Shown: positions 34,795 to 43,425, counted from the stretch's first letter. The stretch: DNA of 64,000 nt from an uncultured Acidimicrobiaceae bacterium (GCA_947259095.1 CAMYLA010000026.1:1-64000); one strand, 5' to 3'. A program made the numbers and translations. Notes: a model not told the origin generated them from the sequence alone.

Positions 34795-35070
34795 CTTGTT
34801 GTAGGACTGTAGTAGGACATAGCTACAACCTCACCCGCCGAACGAGGAGGTCCAGGCAGCCGGTAAACGGCCGCAGAAAACGCCGAAATCGAACGTGTGA
34901 GATTCGAGCGCTGTGACAGTCAGTGAGCAGCGATCGTCCCATACCACCAGCGTCAATCCTCCCCCATTCTCGCAACCGTAAGCGCTCGGGGCGCTACCTA
35001 AGAATGTCGTGAGAGCTGATCGGCGTTGGCAAGTACATCCGGACCTTCGGGCCCGGATGTACTTCGTTTT
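34795..35070 (+). ncRNA. putative structured small RNA, about 275 nt, family unknown
   Basis: The region lies between a consensus-like promoter and a textbook intrinsic terminator and contains no credible ORF. Several stems are visible: GTTGTAG 34798-34804 with CTACAAC 34823-34829, GCCG/CGGC around GTAAA just after 34856, and AGCGC/GCGCT around TCGGG near 34982. A perfect AGGAGGT (34845-34851) is present without a start codon at usable distance and may be masked by CCTC upstream. Signature sequences of RNase P, tmRNA and SRP RNA were not found; a 6S/Ms1-like regulator is possible but unproved. The existence of a transcript is inferred. Confidence 0.45.
35031..35070 (+). terminator. intrinsic terminator with UUCG tetraloop
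   Basis: AAGTACATCCGG (35031-35042) pairs perfectly with CCGGATGTACTT (35053-35064); inside, CC-TTCG-GG forms a tetraloop. A T-rich run (TTCGTTTTCT) follows on the plus strand only, so it ends a plus-strand transcript rather than the convergent HAD gene, whose side lacks a T-tract. Confidence 0.8.
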
Positions 35071-35127
35071 CTCCCGAATCTCGACCCAACCACCCGCCTC
35101 CGGCGGGCGTCGCCCGGCACCACTGGG

Positions 35128-35928
35128 TCAGAGGTGGTCGAGCACCGTCCGCCAACCGCCGTCGTCGGGATCGGGAATCACCAGATCCACAACGTCGAGC
35201 ACCTCGGCCTGGCCACCGGCGACGCCGATACTGAGATCGGCGTTGGCCAACATCTCCAGATCGTTGACCGCATCACCGATGGCCACGATCCGATCCGGCT
35301 GGAGATCGGCGTAGCTCAGGTAGGCCTTGATGCCGTCCCATTTTGTGATCGCCGGCGGCTGGATGTGGACCGACCAGGCCCGGTACAACCGGTCCTCGTA
35401 CAGCAGCACGTCGGCCGCAGCCCCATCAAGGGCCGCCACCGCCGGCTCCAAGCGTTCTCGCTCCATGCCCAGCATGCTGAAGCTGAGGATCGACGCCCTG
35501 CGGGCGGTGGTCGAGGCCGGCCCGGCCCGGTGGTCGTCGCCGAATCCGGCCACATGGTCGGGGTGGGTCGTCACCCCGGACTCGCAGTGAACCAGGCCAT
35601 CGTCGGTGTAGATCACCGGCGAGAGCCCGACCCCGGCCAGCGACTCCACCACTCGTCGAGCGGCCTCCGATGTGAACGGATGGGCGTGAAATCTGGTGTC
35701 GGTCGGCAGGTCGACGCCCAAGGCCCCGTTCAACAACACCGCCGGCAACGACAGGCCGTTGTCCTCCAGCCCCCGCTTGGTCGACGCCTCACGCCTGCCG
35801 GTTGCCACCAGCAACGGAATTCCGGCCAAGCGCAGTTCTCCGACCGCGGCCAGCGTCGACGGATGGCAGCGCAACGCCGAGCCCCAGAACGAGCCGTCCA
35901 GGTCGGTGATCACCAGGGTTCGGGACAT
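35128..35928 (-). CDS. HAD-superfamily (Cof/IIB) phosphatase
   Basis: A 266-residue HAD hydrolase. Motif I is VITDLDGSFWG (Asp9, Asp11), motif II is in LLVATGRR, the lysine motif in ITKWDGIKAYL, and motif IV in VAIGDAVNDLEMLANAD. The Cof-type cap lies between. Members dephosphorylate sugar phosphates or nucleotides such as flavin precursors. It follows the baeRF gene by 76 bases on the same strand and may be the last gene of the DabBA-PII-baeRF operon. Start ATG 35928 gives the family N-terminus; the longer frame is antisense noise. Substrate not predictable. Confidence 0.85.
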   Translation of the reverse strand: MSRTLVITDLDGSFWGSALRCHPSTLAAVGELRLAGIPLLVATGRREASTKRGLEDNGLSLPAVLLNGALGVDLPTDTRFHAHPFTSEAARRVVESLAGVGLSPVIYTDDGLVHCESGVTTHPDHVAGFGDDHRAGPASTTARRASILSFSMLGMERERLEPAVAALDGAAADVLLYEDRLYRAWSVHIQPPAITKWDGIKAYLSYADLQPDRIVAIGDAVNDLEMLANADLSIGVAGGQAEVLDVVDLVIPDPDDGGWRTVLDHL

Positions 35929-36004
35929 CGGCTCAGCGTAGGGCGCCGGTGACCGAGGCCACCGGCGCCACCTGGATCGCAACTCGGGGAAGCGGCGGCT
36001 CAGC

Positions 36005-37021
36005 TCAGTAGCGGAGCACCGCGGCGATGCGCCCGTGGCTGTCGAGGGCGCCGTTGTCGACGATGGCGGCCTCGCCGTCGTAACGGAGCACCGCCTCGAG
36101 AATCTCGTCGACCACGTCGTCGGTGACCTCCCGATGATCCTCATCCGTCGGCTGGAGGTGACCCTGTTCATCGATGCGGGCCGACATGGAGAACCCGTTC
36201 TCCACCACCACGAGGTCGATACGACCCTCACCGGCCAGCGACCAGATCTCGTCGACACCGGAAGCGTACTGCTTCGACGAGCGGGCCCGGTCGAGGCGCT
36301 CCAGGGCCCGGTCCTGGCGGCTGGCAAGCCAATCGACCACCAGCGGCCAGGCCATCGTGTGGAGGTCGGACGGGTTTGTCCGATCGTGGTTTCCGGCGAC
36401 GACGCCGATGATGTTCAGTGCAGTGTCGTCCACCAGCCGGGTCGTGGTTCGCTTGACCCCGGCCACCACGATCGGCAGCGAGTACTCGGCATCCAACTCG
36501 CTGAGGGCCTCGGCGACGATCTTGGACCAGACGGTGATGCTGGTGCCCTCTTCCCGGCGCAGGGGCCACTCGTCCGACCGCTCCTCCACGATCCGGACCC
36601 GGTCGCCCAGGAACTCCCTGACCATCGATTCGCTGACCGCCACCACCCGGTAGGCGGCGGTACGGTGCAGATCGGCCACCAGATCACGGGTGGCGAACGT
36701 CTCGTCGATCACCACCCGCTCCTCGACGCCGCCGCCGAGCGAGATGACCGATCGGTGCTCGGGCGACACGCAGAGGGCGAGCGCATGGCCGTTGCGCTGA
36801 CCACCGCGCTCGGCCAACAGCGACTTCAGCCGCTCCACCAGTTCCAGCCGTTGGGCCTCCTCGACCCGGTCCGAGAGACGTCCGTCGGCGGTGGCGATGA
36901 GCTTGGCCGCGCCGGCCTGTTCCTCGACCGAGAGCGGGGTTCCGGGATTGGTGTTGAGCAACACGGTGACACTGGGATAGCTCCGCATCCGTTGGAGCTG
37001 ATCGAGGAGCAGTCTGTTCAT
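36005..37021 (-). CDS. baeRF-family protein (bacterial archaeo-eukaryotic release-factor homologue)
   Basis: A 338-residue protein of the family typified by MNRLLLDQLQRMRSYPSVTVLLNTNPG, then LVERLKSLLAER, ALALCVSPEHRSVISLGGGVEERVVIDETFATRDLV, and an eRF1 domain-3-like C-terminal part (RIDLVVVENGFSM, DEILEAVLRYDGEAAIVDNG). Bacterial members are thought to act on ribosomes or peptidyl-tRNA, perhaps in rescue or hibernation, but few have been tested. A GGQ tripeptide occurs in ERGGQRNG near residue 73, although whether it is equivalent to the eRF1 GGQ is unclear. It lies 64 bases after the PII-like gene, in the DAB operon. Confidence 0.8.
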   Translation of the reverse strand: MNRLLLDQLQRMRSYPSVTVLLNTNPGTPLSVEEQAGAAKLIATADGRLSDRVEEAQRLELVERLKSLLAERGGQRNGHALALCVSPEHRSVISLGGGVEERVVIDETFATRDLVADLHRTAAYRVVAVSESMVREFLGDRVRIVEERSDEWPLRREEGTSITVWSKIVAEALSELDAEYSLPIVVAGVKRTTTRLVDDTALNIIGVVAGNHDRTNPSDLHTMAWPLVVDWLASRQDRALERLDRARSSKQYASGVDEIWSLAGEGRIDLVVVENGFSMSARIDEQGHLQPTDEDHREVTDDVVDEILEAVLRYDGEAAIVDNGALDSHGRIAAVLRY

Positions 37022-37085
37022 GAGGTGCCTTTCATGGTTGGCGGAGTCCTCTTGGAGGAGGTGGGATTCGAGGTCATATCCGAGG

Positions 37086-37433
37086 TCAGGTGGCTTCGCC
37101 GTCGACCGGACGGAAGTATTCGGGACGGCTGACGTTTGTCTCGCTGACGAACACCACGCCGTGATGGCTCTCCAGCAGCCGGCGGATTCCGGCCACCACC
37201 GGTTCGGCCCGCTCCAGCGGTACCACGCTGATCAGCAGCGAGAGGCTGTTGCGATCGTTGAACAGCAGCCGACCCTCGTGCTGGCCGTGGTGGCCGAACC
37301 CGGACACCCCGTGCAGTGCGGTGTAGCCGGTGGCGCCCGACGCCAGCAGCAGATCCCGGATGGTCGGCACCTGCTCGCCGTCGATGACAACCTCGATGCG
37401 GGCCATGGGAGTGAAGCCGGTCCAAGTGGTCAT
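37086..37433 (-). CDS. PII-like regulatory protein of the DAB locus
   Basis: A 115-residue ferredoxin-like protein of the PII superfamily: ARIEVVIDGEQVPTIRDLLLASGATGYTALHGVSGFGHHG, with the position of the PII T-loop occupied by GFGHHGQHEGRLLFNDRN, then LLISVVPLERAEPVVAGIRRLLES. The Tyr-uridylylation site of GlnB is not evident; the GxGHxG block is shared with carboxysome/bicarbonate-associated PII-like proteins (CPII, SbtB-like). ATG 37433 overlaps the DabBA stop by four bases (ATGA), with GGAGAAGAC as ribosome site. It likely binds adenine nucleotides and tunes bicarbonate uptake at the membrane; this role is inferred from family and position. Confidence 0.82.
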   Translation of the reverse strand: MTTWTGFTPMARIEVVIDGEQVPTIRDLLLASGATGYTALHGVSGFGHHGQHEGRLLFNDRNSLSLLISVVPLERAEPVVAGIRRLLESHHGVVFVSETNVSRPEYFRPVDGEAT

Positions 37434-40400
37434 GTCTTCTCCGTCGTGATGTTTGTCAGGGTGCCGATTGGGTCGAGTGGTCGGTGGTTGGTGATCCAGG
37501 TGCCCTGGGGCGTCCGGATGGACCACGGTTCGTGGGGATGGGATCGTCCGGCGATGCGTAGCCAGGAGCCGCCGGTCAGCGTCTGCAGGATCGGATTTTC
37601 GGCGATGATGTTCTCGATGCGGGTCAGGTCGGCCTGTATCACCGCCATCAGCCGGACCGGCTGGTGGTACCGGTGGCCGTCGACGTGGGTGCTCTGCATC
37701 GGCAGGCCGACCCGCAGGTCTCCCCCCTCGCCCGAGATCACGCCGGTGGTCCCGATCGGATTGTGGATCAGCTTGTTGCCGGCGCCGAACACCTCCGGGT
37801 CGACGGTCGAGAAGTAGTACTGGGCGGAGATCCAATGGCCGACCACCAGCGGTGCGGTCATGATCGTCTCCAGCACCCGACCGGAAGGGTCGTTGTCGGC
37901 ATCATAGCTGTGGAGGAAGGCCCGGCCGGCGAGGTCGAGCCCGGCGGTCATCGACCGGGGCCCGATGATGAAGGCGGCGTTGCGGGCCAGGCCCCATTCC
38001 GGCCGCACCTGCGCCCAGTCCGAGCCCCGGTCCCGGACGGCCGAAGCCGGTCCGGGGAGGTGGGTGGCCCGGTCAACGGCCTGACGAGCTCCGGCGTCTG
38101 CCAGCAATGTCGCCAGCCGGGCGATCGGTTCCCGATGATCGGGCGGTGCATCGGCGACATCGAGCAGGGCGACATGATCGCTGGCGGTGTCATGCAGCCC
38201 GGCCACGAACCAGGTGTCATCCGGGATCGTGATGCCCCGCTCGAGCAGGCCGTGGCGAACGTCGGGTGAGTTGAGCAGCGCGGCCACCGCCCGGGCGTTG
38301 TCGTCACCGGAGGCGCCGGCACAGGCCCCGCACTCCAGGGCGGTTGCGTGGGCGTTGTTGGCGGTGATGCTGGTGTGGCCGCACAGCAACACGATCGGGG
38401 CGAACCGATCGATCAACCCCATCGTGTTCAGCACCGCCTCGGCGAAGAACACCCGCTGCTCCACCAGCATGTCGTCGTCGTCGATGAGCATCCGGGTGAG
38501 CGGCGGCCGCAGCGGCCGGCTGCGCTTCGGCAGGAAGGTGCGGGCCGCAGCGGTGGGTCCGAGGAGCCAACCGAGGGACTCGGCCAACACGAACGGGGCC
38601 CCCGGGCCGTGCTTGGCCTCGGCATGGGCCCGATGGAGGCCGGCCAGGGCCCGCTGCCTCGACAGTCCACTCGCCACCGCGTCGATCTGGTCGCTGCGAA
38701 CCTGTTCGGCGGCATCGATGGCCGGAGCGACCAGTACCGGGCAGCGGGCCTCGGTGTGGCCCCAACCGAGGCGCCGGATGCGCATCGGCACCCCGAAAAA
38801 GCCGGCGAATCCCAACGTCTCGATGTTGCCGGCCGCCTCCAGATGGCGCCGCAGACCTTCGGAGCGGACGTCGATGCAGAACACCAGCTGGGCGTCCGGC
38901 CGGGCGAGCCCCTGGCCGGGGTCGAGCCGATCCAGCGTGGACAGCAGCCGCTCGTCCATGTTGCGTTCCTGCGCCTCGAGCCACAACGACGGCCGAATGT
39001 CGGCCGGCACCTCGGCCAGGATCTCGGCCACCGCATCGTGGGCCCCGTCCGGGTCCCGGGGCGAAACCACGGCGGCGGCGGCACGGACCCGCTCGTCGAG
39101 GCGTTCGGCCGCGTCTGGCTCGGCCACTGCCGGCGTGGCGTCTGGCCGCGATCCGATCGCCGCCGCTTCCAGCATGGCCCGGACCGCCACCACGTCGATC
39201 GGAGCCAGCGCCGGCCGATGCTCGTCGGGCTGGGCCCACTCGTTTCGCCACTTCGCCAGCCCCGACCAACCGATCAGCCGGGCCAGGTGGCCACGGATCT
39301 CGTCCACCCGTTCGCCGGCGGTGACACCGCTCAGCGAGAACGCGGCTTCGATCACCGCCGCCGGGTCGTCTTCGAGGGAGGCGATCCAGCGGGCTCCGGG
39401 CCGACCGACCAGGGTGACGACCCGGGGATCGGCGGCGGCAACCCGGCGGCACATCGGGACCAACCGCTCCCCGGGTTCGTGGCGGGCCCAGGTCGGCGGC
39501 GACACGTAGGCGGCCAGCCACTCCGAGACGAGGCGATCGATCTCGTCGCCCAGATCCTCGGCGGCGGGGCCCCGCCGTTCGAGGGCGGTCCGGGGCACGG
39601 GGACGGGGTCGACGTCGGGCCCGTGGAGCAGGTCGGCCACGACGACGTCGACCGGATCAACGGCTCGACCATCGAGCTCGATCGACCCTCTTGCGCCGAG
39701 CTCGGCCAATCGGTGATGGACGGCAAAAGCCAGATCGTCGGGGCTGGTGAGACCACGTTCATGGTCCCTGCGATAGTCGTCCAACGAGAGATGGGTCCGG
39801 CTCCGAAGCCAGCGACGGGCGGCGGCCGCGGCCTGATCGAACCCGGCCGATTCCAATCCACCGAGTGGGTTGACGGCCACGAACGAGGCCAGCGGCCACT
39901 GGGGGGCCACGATGTCACCGGCCCGGGCCACGTCGGCCCGGATCCGGGCCCGATCGGAGGCACCCTCGGCTGCGGCAGGTGCCCCGGCCCAGGTTGTGGC
40001 CGACGCCGAACCCGACGGGGCCCGGCCGCTGCGCAACGATGAGGACACGGCTGCCGGGGCGGTCAGCACCGAGATGAAGCCCTGGGCCCGGGCCCGCAGC
40101 GCGGGACCGCCGGTGCCCGGTGCCAACGCCACGACGCCGACCACAACCGCAGCGGCCACAATCGTGACCAGCAGCACCGCAGGACCGATGGCGGTGCCCT
40201 CGGACCCGGCCGGGAAGCTCGGCGCCACGAAGTACTCCACCAGCCGGAGGCCGGCCACGTAGCCGAAGACCGAGACCACGGCCGCCGTCGAGCCGACCAC
40301 GATCGTCGCCGGTGGGCTCAGCGGGCCCCGGGCCAGCCAACCGTGGAGCCCGAACGCAACGCTCAGCCAGGCGAACACCACCACCAGAATCCGCCCCCCG

Positions 40401-41566
40401 TCCGACACATCGGGAGGTATGGCCCACACCGCAGCGCCGACCGCCACCGTCGGGACGAGCAGCACCACCAGCCACCTCACCGGCGACGATGCCAGTTGCA
40501 GGGCACCCGGCCGGCGCCGGTTCGCCAGCCCGGCGGTGACCGAATCCCCGGCGCCGAGGAACAGGGCCGCCTTGTACATGCCGTGACCGGCGATGTGGAA
40601 CACCGCACTGCTGAAGGCCCCGACGGCGCACTGCACGACCATGAACGCCATCTGGGCCACCGTGGACCATGCCAGCCCACCCTTCACATCGGAGCGGAGC
40701 AGCGATGCGGCCGAAGCCACCACGATCGTGACCACCCCGAGGGTGAAGGCCATGGTCACCGCCGGCGCCGAGGCGGCGAACGGGGCGGCGAACCGGATGA
40801 GCAGCAGCCCGGCGCCGCTGACGAAGCCGGCGTGGACCAGAGCCGAGACCGGGGTGGGGGCCACCAGCGTGCCGACCAGCCATCGGTGGAACGGGACCAG
40901 TGCCGAGCGGGAGGCGCCGGCCACCACCACCAGCATGGCGAACAGGTGGAGGGAGGCGACCCCGGCCACCGAGGAGGCTCGGAGCTCATCGACGGCCGCC
41001 GTCATGTCGCCGGTGAACAGCCCGTCGCTGTGGACGGCGGCCAGGACCAGCGCCGCCACCAGCGCCACATCGCCGACCAGCAGCGTGCGCACGATCCGCC
41101 GCCTGGCGGCCAGGGCCGGCCGCCACCGGTCCTCGAACCCGATCAACGCCACCAGGGCCCCACCGGACAGGAACCAGCCGAACGCCAGGAGCCACCCCGA
41201 CCCGGCCACGACCACCAACGCCGAGCCGGTGGCAACGAAACCGATCAGCCCGAAGAACCGGCCGGGCCGACCGTCATCGTCGAGACTGCGCCGCGAGAAG
41301 CCGGCCACGACGGTTGCGGTGGCCATCGCCACCAACAGCAGCAACGCGCCGGCCCGATCGCCCCGGAGGCCGAGCCAGGCGACCTCGCCCACTCGACCGG
41401 CGTCGTCCCGGGCGCTCGCCGCCAGCACCGCGGCCGCGGCCAGGGCCGACAGCCCGCAGCCGGCGACGACCAGCCGACCGGCCTGCTCCAGGGATCGCAC
41501 CACCATCGCCGCCACCCCCACGACCAGCGGAACGAAGATCGCAATGATCAGCAACCAGGACCCCAT
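37430..41566 (-). CDS. fused DabB-DabA inorganic-carbon transporter
   Basis: A 1378-residue single chain. Residues about 1-515 are a NuoL/MrpA-like proton channel (DabB): HAGFVSGAGLLLIRFAAPF, DVKGGLAWSTVAQMAFMVVQ, FHIAGHGMYKAALFLGAGDS. After a linker, residues about 540-1378 are DUF2309/DabA, a beta-carbonic-anhydrase-like subunit. Its zinc site is intact: Cys897 and Asp899 (FCIDVRSEG), His1064 (CGHTSITANN) and Cys1079 (ECGACAG), the same C-x-D...H-14-C layout as described DabA. DAB complexes couple ion movement to CO2 hydration, accumulating bicarbonate. Start ATG 41566 is chosen because the -10 box (TATATT at 41638-41643) lies downstream of the alternative ATG 41653. DabA and DabB are usually separate genes. 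Confidence 0.88.
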   Translation of the reverse strand: MGSWLLIIAIFVPLVVGVAAMVVRSLEQAGRLVVAGCGLSALAAAAVLAASARDDAGRVGEVAWLGLRGDRAGALLLLVAMATATVVAGFSRRSLDDDGRPGRFFGLIGFVATGSALVVVAGSGWLLAFGWFLSGGALVALIGFEDRWRPALAARRRIVRTLLVGDVALVAALVLAAVHSDGLFTGDMTAAVDELRASSVAGVASLHLFAMLVVVAGASRSALVPFHRWLVGTLVAPTPVSALVHAGFVSGAGLLLIRFAAPFAASAPAVTMAFTLGVVTIVVASAASLLRSDVKGGLAWSTVAQMAFMVVQCAVGAFSSAVFHIAGHGMYKAALFLGAGDSVTAGLANRRRPGALQLASSPVRWLVVLLVPTVAVGAAVWAIPPDVSDGGRILVVVFAWLSVAFGLHGWLARGPLSPPATIVVGSTAAVVSVFGYVAGLRLVEYFVAPSFPAGSEGTAIGPAVLLVTIVAAAVVVGVVALAPGTGGPALRARAQGFISVLTAPAAVSSSLRSGRAPSGSASATTWAGAPAAAEGASDRARIRADVARAGDIVAPQWPLASFVAVNPLGGLESAGFDQAAAAARRWLRSRTHLSLDDYRRDHERGLTSPDDLAFAVHHRLAELGARGSIELDGRAVDPVDVVVADLLHGPDVDPVPVPRTALERRGPAAEDLGDEIDRLVSEWLAAYVSPPTWARHEPGERLVPMCRRVAAADPRVVTLVGRPGARWIASLEDDPAAVIEAAFSLSGVTAGERVDEIRGHLARLIGWSGLAKWRNEWAQPDEHRPALAPIDVVAVRAMLEAAAIGSRPDATPAVAEPDAAERLDERVRAAAAVVSPRDPDGAHDAVAEILAEVPADIRPSLWLEAQERNMDERLLSTLDRLDPGQGLARPDAQLVFCIDVRSEGLRRHLEAAGNIETLGFAGFFGVPMRIRRLGWGHTEARCPVLVAPAIDAAEQVRSDQIDAVASGLSRQRALAGLHRAHAEAKHGPGAPFVLAESLGWLLGPTAAARTFLPKRSRPLRPPLTRMLIDDDDMLVEQRVFFAEAVLNTMGLIDRFAPIVLLCGHTSITANNAHATALECGACAGASGDDNARAVAALLNSPDVRHGLLERGITIPDDTWFVAGLHDTASDHVALLDVADAPPDHREPIARLATLLADAGARQAVDRATHLPGPASAVRDRGSDWAQVRPEWGLARNAAFIIGPRSMTAGLDLAGRAFLHSYDADNDPSGRVLETIMTAPLVVGHWISAQYYFSTVDPEVFGAGNKLIHNPIGTTGVISGEGGDLRVGLPMQSTHVDGHRYHQPVRLMAVIQADLTRIENIIAENPILQTLTGGSWLRIAGRSHPHEPWSIRTPQGTWITNHRPLDPIGTLTNITTEKT

Positions 41567-41731
41567 CAGCTTGGCAGGAGGCCGCCGACGCCGGAACGGA
41601 GCGCAGTCGGAGAGAGGTAGTTCGAAACCACAAGTTAAATATATGCAATTCATTTCCTATATAGCAAGTTTTGTTATCTGATTCAGGATTACGATCACCC
41701 CCTTCGAGCCGATGCGGAGTAGATTCCGGGT
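41567..41731. promoter_or_regulatory. AT-rich divergent promoter/operator, DabBA and winged-helix regulator
   Basis: This is the most AT-rich stretch of the window (41630-41700). On the minus strand TTGCTA (41662-41667) and TATATT (41638-41643) are 18 bases apart and face the DabBA gene. The inverted TATAT/ATATA arms at 41640-41644 and 41659-41663 overlap this promoter and could be the binding site of the divergent winged-helix regulator. Confidence 0.55.
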
Positions 41732-42043
41732 ATGACCGGCGAATCGCATCGACGCTGGACCTTCCTCACCAACCATGCCCACGTGCTGCTGGCGGTCGCC
41801 CGGACCCCCGACCTCCGACTCAGGGACATCGCCGAACTGGTGGAGGTCACCGAGCGAACGGCGATGCAGATCATCGTCGACCTCGAAGAGGACGGGTACC
41901 TCACCCGGGAACGGCAGGGCCGGCGGAACCACTACCGCATCAATCATGGCAATCCGCTCCGCCATCCCCTGGAGGAGCACCACCACATCGACGACCTGCT
42001 CCGGGCGTTGGCCCACGAGGAACCGAACCCCCGACCGGCATGA
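41732..42043 (+). CDS. winged helix-turn-helix regulator (MarR/ArsR-like)
   Basis: A 103-residue DNA-binding protein: WTFLTNHAHVLLAVARTPDLRLRDIAELVEVTERTAMQIIVDLEEDGYLTRERQGRRNHYRINHG is a complete winged helix with the recognition helix ERTAMQIIVDLEEDGY and wing RERQGRRNHYRI. No metal- or ligand-binding motif is obvious beyond a His cluster (EEHHHIDD) near the end. It is divergent from the DabBA operon across a short AT-rich region, so it is the likely regulator of carbon uptake. Family is clear; the signal is unknown. Confidence 0.85.
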   Translation: MTGESHRRWTFLTNHAHVLLAVARTPDLRLRDIAELVEVTERTAMQIIVDLEEDGYLTRERQGRRNHYRINHGNPLRHPLEEHHHIDDLLRALAHEEPNPRPA

Positions 42044-42090
42044 GGGGCCCGGCTCATCACCGGTGACCGAGGCGGGCGCCGGGTGGTGAC

Positions 42091-43317
42091 TCAGTCGGCT
42101 CGGGGAACCACACCCTTGTCGGCCAGCTCGGCGATCTCCTCGGGGCTGTACCCGAGCAGCCGGCCCAGGATCCGCTCCGAGTGCTGGCCCCGTTCCGGCG
42201 CAGGCCCTCGGGGCCCGACCTCATCGTTGTTCGGCATGCGGAACGGCGCACCGACCGTCTCGAATCGGCCGAGCTCGGGGTGGTCGACCGACTGGAACAC
42301 CCCGGCCGCCCGAACCTGCGGGTCCTGGGCCGCCGAGGCCGCATCGTTGATCGGGGCCCAGATGCAGCCGTACTCGTCCAGCCGGGGGGCCCAGTAATCG
42401 AACGGCCGCTCGCCGACCGTCTCGTCGATCAGCGCCACCAGCGGCGGCATGTTCCGGTAGCGGAGCGAGCCGTTTGCGTAGTTCTCGTGCTCGATCAGGT
42501 CCTCCCGCTGCAGTGCCCGACAGAACCGGTTCCAGGCGTCGGACCGGTCCGGCATCGTGAACTGGATCCAACGACCGTCCGAGCACTGGAAGGCCTCGAG
42601 CATGACCGAGATCGACTTGTCCCGGGGTCGGTCGGGAGTGGGTCGACCGTCGACCACCGCAGTGCAAAGGTCGACGCCGATGGTGAACGCCGCAGTGCGA
42701 ACCAATGACGTCTCGATGACCTGCCCCTCGCCGGTCAGATCCCGGCCCCTGAGTCCGGCCATCAAGCCCCCGAACAGGGCGATCGAGGTGGTGTGGTCGC
42801 CCTGACCGGGCCGGGGATGGGGTGGCACCCCGCCCGGCGGGGTCATGCCTCCAATCAGGCCCGAGCGGGCGAAGAAGGCCGTCATGTCGTAGCCGGGACG
42901 GTTGATCTCGTCGCCCTGCTCGCCGTAGCCGGACAGCAGCCCGATCACCAGATCGGGCTTGATGGCGTGCAGCTGGTCGACGTCGAGCTGGAACCGCCGC
43001 CGCCGATCCGGCAACAGGTTGAGCACGACCACGTCGGCCACCGCAACCAGCCGGTGGGCCACCGCCACCCCGGCCGGGTCGTCGAGGTTCAACTCGATCG
43101 ACTGCTTGCCCCGGTTGATGAACTGGAACGGGTAGTCGGGGTTGACCTCGCCCTCGGGGACCTTGGCCTGCTTCATCAGCCCCCGGATCGGGTCGCCGCC
43201 GACGGCCTCGACCTTGATCACCTCGGCCCCGAGGTCGGCCATGATCGCCGCCGCGGTGGGGGCGGCGGCGAAGCTGGCGATCTCCACCACCCGGACGCCG
43301 TCGAGGGGCGATGTCAT
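42091..43317 (-). CDS. CaiB/BaiF (class III) CoA-transferase
   Basis: A 408-residue class III CoA-transferase with the N-terminal block PLDGVRVVEIASFAAAPTAAAIMADLGAEVIKVE, the FINRGKQSIELNLDDPAG segment, and the catalytic Asp expected in NRPGYDMTAFFARSGL. It moves CoA between carboxylic acids; substrates range from formate/oxalate and carnitine to bile acids. ATG 43317 has GGAGGTCGCC just upstream. On the minus strand it follows a decayed SDR and a PNPOx-fold gene. A second member of the family lies at 51084. The specific acids are not predictable. Confidence 0.88.
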   Translation of the reverse strand: MTSPLDGVRVVEIASFAAAPTAAAIMADLGAEVIKVEAVGGDPIRGLMKQAKVPEGEVNPDYPFQFINRGKQSIELNLDDPAGVAVAHRLVAVADVVVLNLLPDRRRRFQLDVDQLHAIKPDLVIGLLSGYGEQGDEINRPGYDMTAFFARSGLIGGMTPPGGVPPHPRPGQGDHTTSIALFGGLMAGLRGRDLTGEGQVIETSLVRTAAFTIGVDLCTAVVDGRPTPDRPRDKSISVMLEAFQCSDGRWIQFTMPDRSDAWNRFCRALQREDLIEHENYANGSLRYRNMPPLVALIDETVGERPFDYWAPRLDEYGCIWAPINDAASAAQDPQVRAAGVFQSVDHPELGRFETVGAPFRMPNNDEVGPRGPAPERGQHSERILGRLLGYSPEEIAELADKGVVPRAD

Positions 43318-43425
43318 GGCGACCTCCGAACGGGGTCGAGGAGCCGGCCGAGAGTGGACGTCGAGCGAAACGGCTGATCGATCATGGCGCCAAGGTAGCT
43401 TCCCGTCCCGGTTGCCGGTAATTCC

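Noticed and set aside
35031-35064. Terminator of the HAD gene on the minus strand
   Set aside because: The T-run follows the stem only on the plus strand; downstream on minus there is GCCAACGCCG.
34795-35070. RNase P RNA, tmRNA or SRP RNA
   Set aside because: None of the conserved cores I can recognise (for example the RNase P GAGGAAAGTCC block or the SRP tetraloop region) is present.
41567-41653. N-terminal extension of DabBA starting at ATG 41653
   Set aside because: The 29 added residues are not hydrophobic or conserved-looking and the best promoter lies inside them.
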